The notes beneath the pieces are model-generated. The model saw only the letters and a program-made list of their open reading frames with translations, was not told where the DNA came from and searched no databases. A stretch of 64,000 nucleotides of DNA from the NCBI GenBank assembly GCA_030867875.1, contig JAOWCC010000936.1:81253032-81317031 (forward strand). Direction: 5' to 3'. Source of the DNA: Actinernus sp. WN-2022 (taxonomy: Eukaryota > Cnidaria > Anthozoa > Actiniaria > Actinernidae). Position 1 is the stretch's first letter; each line of letters begins with the position of its first letter. The position numbers and the translations under genes are program-made. This document shows, in pieces, positions 61,881 through 64,000 of the stretch.

Positions 61881-62429
61881 TATTTTTATGATACAAAAGA
61901 AACCTGCCTAAATAGCTCGGCTTACCTTCGGCACACGACAGCCAATCGCGTCAAACAGACAGCGACCATTAGCACTACTGGAACCTTCAGCTACAGCAAT
62001 ATTAGTCTGTATCAAAATACCCAAAACAACAATAAAGCTAAATGAGTGAATTGGTACAAGAAGATAAAAAGAAGACCCCAGCCTGCTGTCCACTAAAACA
62101 GTATTCATTTATACAGCACGAATTATGATAATATATGATATTATAATTTATTACACATCAGTGGGGTTGATATCCGTGTAATAAAGCCGTGAATAAAAAC
62201 CATATCAGTGAAGTGATATCGTACGATTGCTTTTAGAAATAAATTTTGTTATGCTTAATTTTATGTTATTGTATTCACTTTACATGTATAATAAACAAAT
62301 TATGACATGTTAAGAGCCTGATATCGTTTTTATTCACATACCAAGTGGCTTATCAAGCTCTTAACATGTAATAATCTCTATATATATATTTCGATAAATA
62401 TATTCAAATGCACCGCTTCACAATGTTAT

Positions 62430-62690
62430 TTTTGTGCTGCCGTGCAGTTTACAATCATGGGTGTTTGTTAGTACCTCAGAATACCAGACTGTTGTACCGG
62501 GAGATAATCCCTTACTCTTTCTCGAAATAACACAAAGGTTCTTTAACATCCCCTCGTATAGATTAGAAGAGGAAGGAGACAAGGCCAAGGACTTATACGT
62601 CCCTGCCCAAGGACACGGCCGGGGTTCGAACCCGCGACCTCCCGCACTCTAGACCGTGCTTTACCAACTGGGCTAGCCAGTGAGGCGATC
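62430..62690 (-). mobile_element. SINE copy (second family) in duplicate B
   Basis: Counterpart of 30,055-30,325; lacks about 27 bp present in copy A before GTGCTGCCGTGC. Confidence 0.72.
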
Positions 62691-62865
62691 AAAGGTGGTC
62701 AAACTCATCCAGTTCCTTGCTAGTTGTGAACTAATTAGTGGAACATTTAACTAAACTTGGCCGGCACAAGCTCGGGTAATAACAAACTTCATCTTCAGTG
62801 TACCTTTTCTTCTCGTTCTTTCTCGGGTAATGTTTGTTTAAATGTACATTCCTCTAAATGCTGTT

Positions 62866-63310
62866 TCATCTCCAGTCTGTGAACCACCTCAGTGCAGCCA
62901 TAATTGGGGCACTCCATCTTGAAGAACAAACAGTTCTTCTCGTGCTCCTGGAAAGGTTGAGTATATCACGATCACTAACATTGTGTGAGAGGTTAAAAAC
63001 TTTGTGAAGCCTACTTACAGTTCCTCGATCTACGTCTTGTACGTACGAGGATCGCGCATTTTCTATTGCTGCGCCTAAGCTCTGGAACGCGCTGCCATGT
63101 AATATTAGAAACACCCAATCTGTCTCCCAGTTGAAATCTATATTTAAGACGTATTTATTTAATATTTAGTTTTATACGTATACATAGTTCGATACATCGT
63201 AGAGAGTATTGTAGTTACACATTGTAGTATAGTTTTATATTGTAGTTTCTACGATTGTAAGCGCATTGAGGCTTGCCGAGATGCGCACTAAGAACTGTAA
63301 TTATTATTAT
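62866..63310 (+). pseudogene. LINE 3' end in duplicate B
   Basis: Counterpart of 30,495-30,960 with the same AAPKLWNAL-type C-terminus and GCGCATTGAGG 3' UTR hairpin. Confidence 0.78.
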
Positions 63311-63313
63311 TAT

Positions 63314-63640
63314 ATGGCTTTGCGATTTCCTGCATTCTGATTGGTCGACGCGCGGTCCGTCTTTTTGCGTATTCGGACCACGGTCCGTCTTTTTGCGTAT
63401 TCGGACCGGCAATTTGTAAAAGAAAAATCAAGTAAACAGATGCATTAAAATTGAGTTTTGGTTGAATTTGATTTTTGGTTCTTTTTTCGAGAAATTGAAA
63501 AGAGCGGGAAATTGAGTTCACGCGCGCGCTTTTCGGAAGTAATATCAACCGTTAAGCGGAAGTGAAAAAAAAACATCTAAAAATACTAAAAAATGCCATA
63601 TAATAAACACCTTATTAACCTCGCTTGCTCGGTTAATAAG
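63314..63640. mobile_element. Insertion in the ATT tail of the LINE, copy B only
   Basis: About 330 bp starting ATGGCTTTGCGATTTCC and ending near GCTCGGTTAATAAG, between two ATT-repeat tracts. Copy A has a continuous ATT tract here. It includes a tandem pair of CGGTCCGTCTTTTTGCGTAT (63,353 and 63,382). Class not determined. Confidence 0.6.
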
Positions 63641-63718
63641 TAGTTATTATTATATTATTATAATTTTATTCAAATTCTGAGAAAAAGCATTAAAGCGCAC
63701 ATGAACCCAAATTTTGTA

Positions 63719-64000
63719 TTATTACGATTTTAAAATTCCTATGAGAATACCAAGACTGGTCTAAATTACAGGAACAAAAGAATCCGCACAAGGAATTCTG
63801 GTAGCTGTCCCTGGGGTGGGGCATTTTGTTTTGCGTCAGCCTGGGCCCGGGGCATTTGTCGAAAAATTATCCCACCCCTCCTCTGTGTTTGTTTTTGTTT
63901 TGCTCAACTGATGAACACGTGCTTGCTTCATCGATCAACATGGCGGCGGAAAAGTCATCCGTGAACATGACGTTAGGAATTTCCCAGTTTCGGGGTGAAG
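63719..64000. repeat. Inverted microsegment and resumed duplication homology
   Basis: 63,719-63,804 is the reverse complement of 31,325-31,409. From 63,805 the sequence follows 31,732 onward in direct orientation to the window end. Confidence 0.88.

Larger units (their letters stand above)
56294..63718. repeat. Tandem duplication copy B (TRAF locus without Polinton)
   Basis: Matches copy A (10,631-13,684 plus 29,101-31,018) in order and orientation. Differences: the Polinton is absent, a 2.15-kb transposon is present at 57,122, and an insertion lies in the LINE tail at about 63,314. Homology resumes at 63,805 with 31,732 and runs off the window. Confidence 0.95.

Overview
This window is animal nuclear DNA, not prokaryotic. 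It holds intron-containing host genes (a coactosin-like actin-binding gene and TRAF-family RING and MATH exons) in a dense, nested collection of transposons, tRNA-derived SINEs, LINE 3' ends, MITEs and satellites. The SINE heads and tails, with box A/B promoters and a 'tgagttgagtttgttg' body, resemble repeats I associate with cnidarians, so a cnidarian or similar marine invertebrate is my best guess; the species is not determined.

The centrepiece is a complete Maverick/Polinton (virus-like self-replicating transposon) at 13,685-29,100, 15.4 kb long. Its 235-bp terminal inverted repeats look identical and it is flanked by a 6-bp target duplication, TCAGAA. It carries 15 intact intronless genes. 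These are a protein-primed DNA polymerase B, a retroviral-type integrase, an A32/FtsK-like packaging ATPase, a probable double-jelly-roll major capsid protein, a set of small membrane or coiled-coil proteins, two larger conserved Polinton-type proteins, a TFIIB-like factor, a Cys-rich zinc protein and an F-box/ankyrin protein. No adenain-type maturation protease was recognised. Distinctive non-coding features are a terminal 134-bp palindrome in each TIR, three tandem promoter modules in front of the polymerase gene, compact bidirectional promoters with a shared TATAGTTATA-like core, and two copies of a GGAAGAATGAAG hairpin with related loops.

The Polinton lies in an intron of a TRAF-like gene, 51 bp upstream of the acceptor of its last exon. 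The locus is duplicated in tandem: copy A is 10,631-13,684 plus 29,101-31,018, and copy B is 56,294-63,718 and probably continues off the right edge. Copy B has no Polinton and preserves the empty site at 61,517-61,522. It has instead gained a 2.15-kb integrase-type DNA transposon at a TATA target.

Region by region: 1-1,230 gypsy-like gag-pol debris; 2,431-4,671 three coactosin-like exons; 6,100-9,720 MITEs, SINEs and tandem repeats; 10,631-13,684 TRAF copy A 3' end; 13,685-29,100 Polinton; 29,101-35,820 rest of the TRAF copy A locus with LINE and SINE pieces, a 100-bp satellite and a RING exon; 36-43 kb several MITE and DNA-transposon insertions; 43.3-48.0 kb a decayed retroelement with A1...B1-A2-B2 split direct repeats as in PAT/Ngaro elements; 48.5-52.7 kb a TTA-flanked element containing a LINE that is itself split by a foldback element; 52.7-56.3 kb little recognisable; 56.3 kb to the end TRAF copy B.
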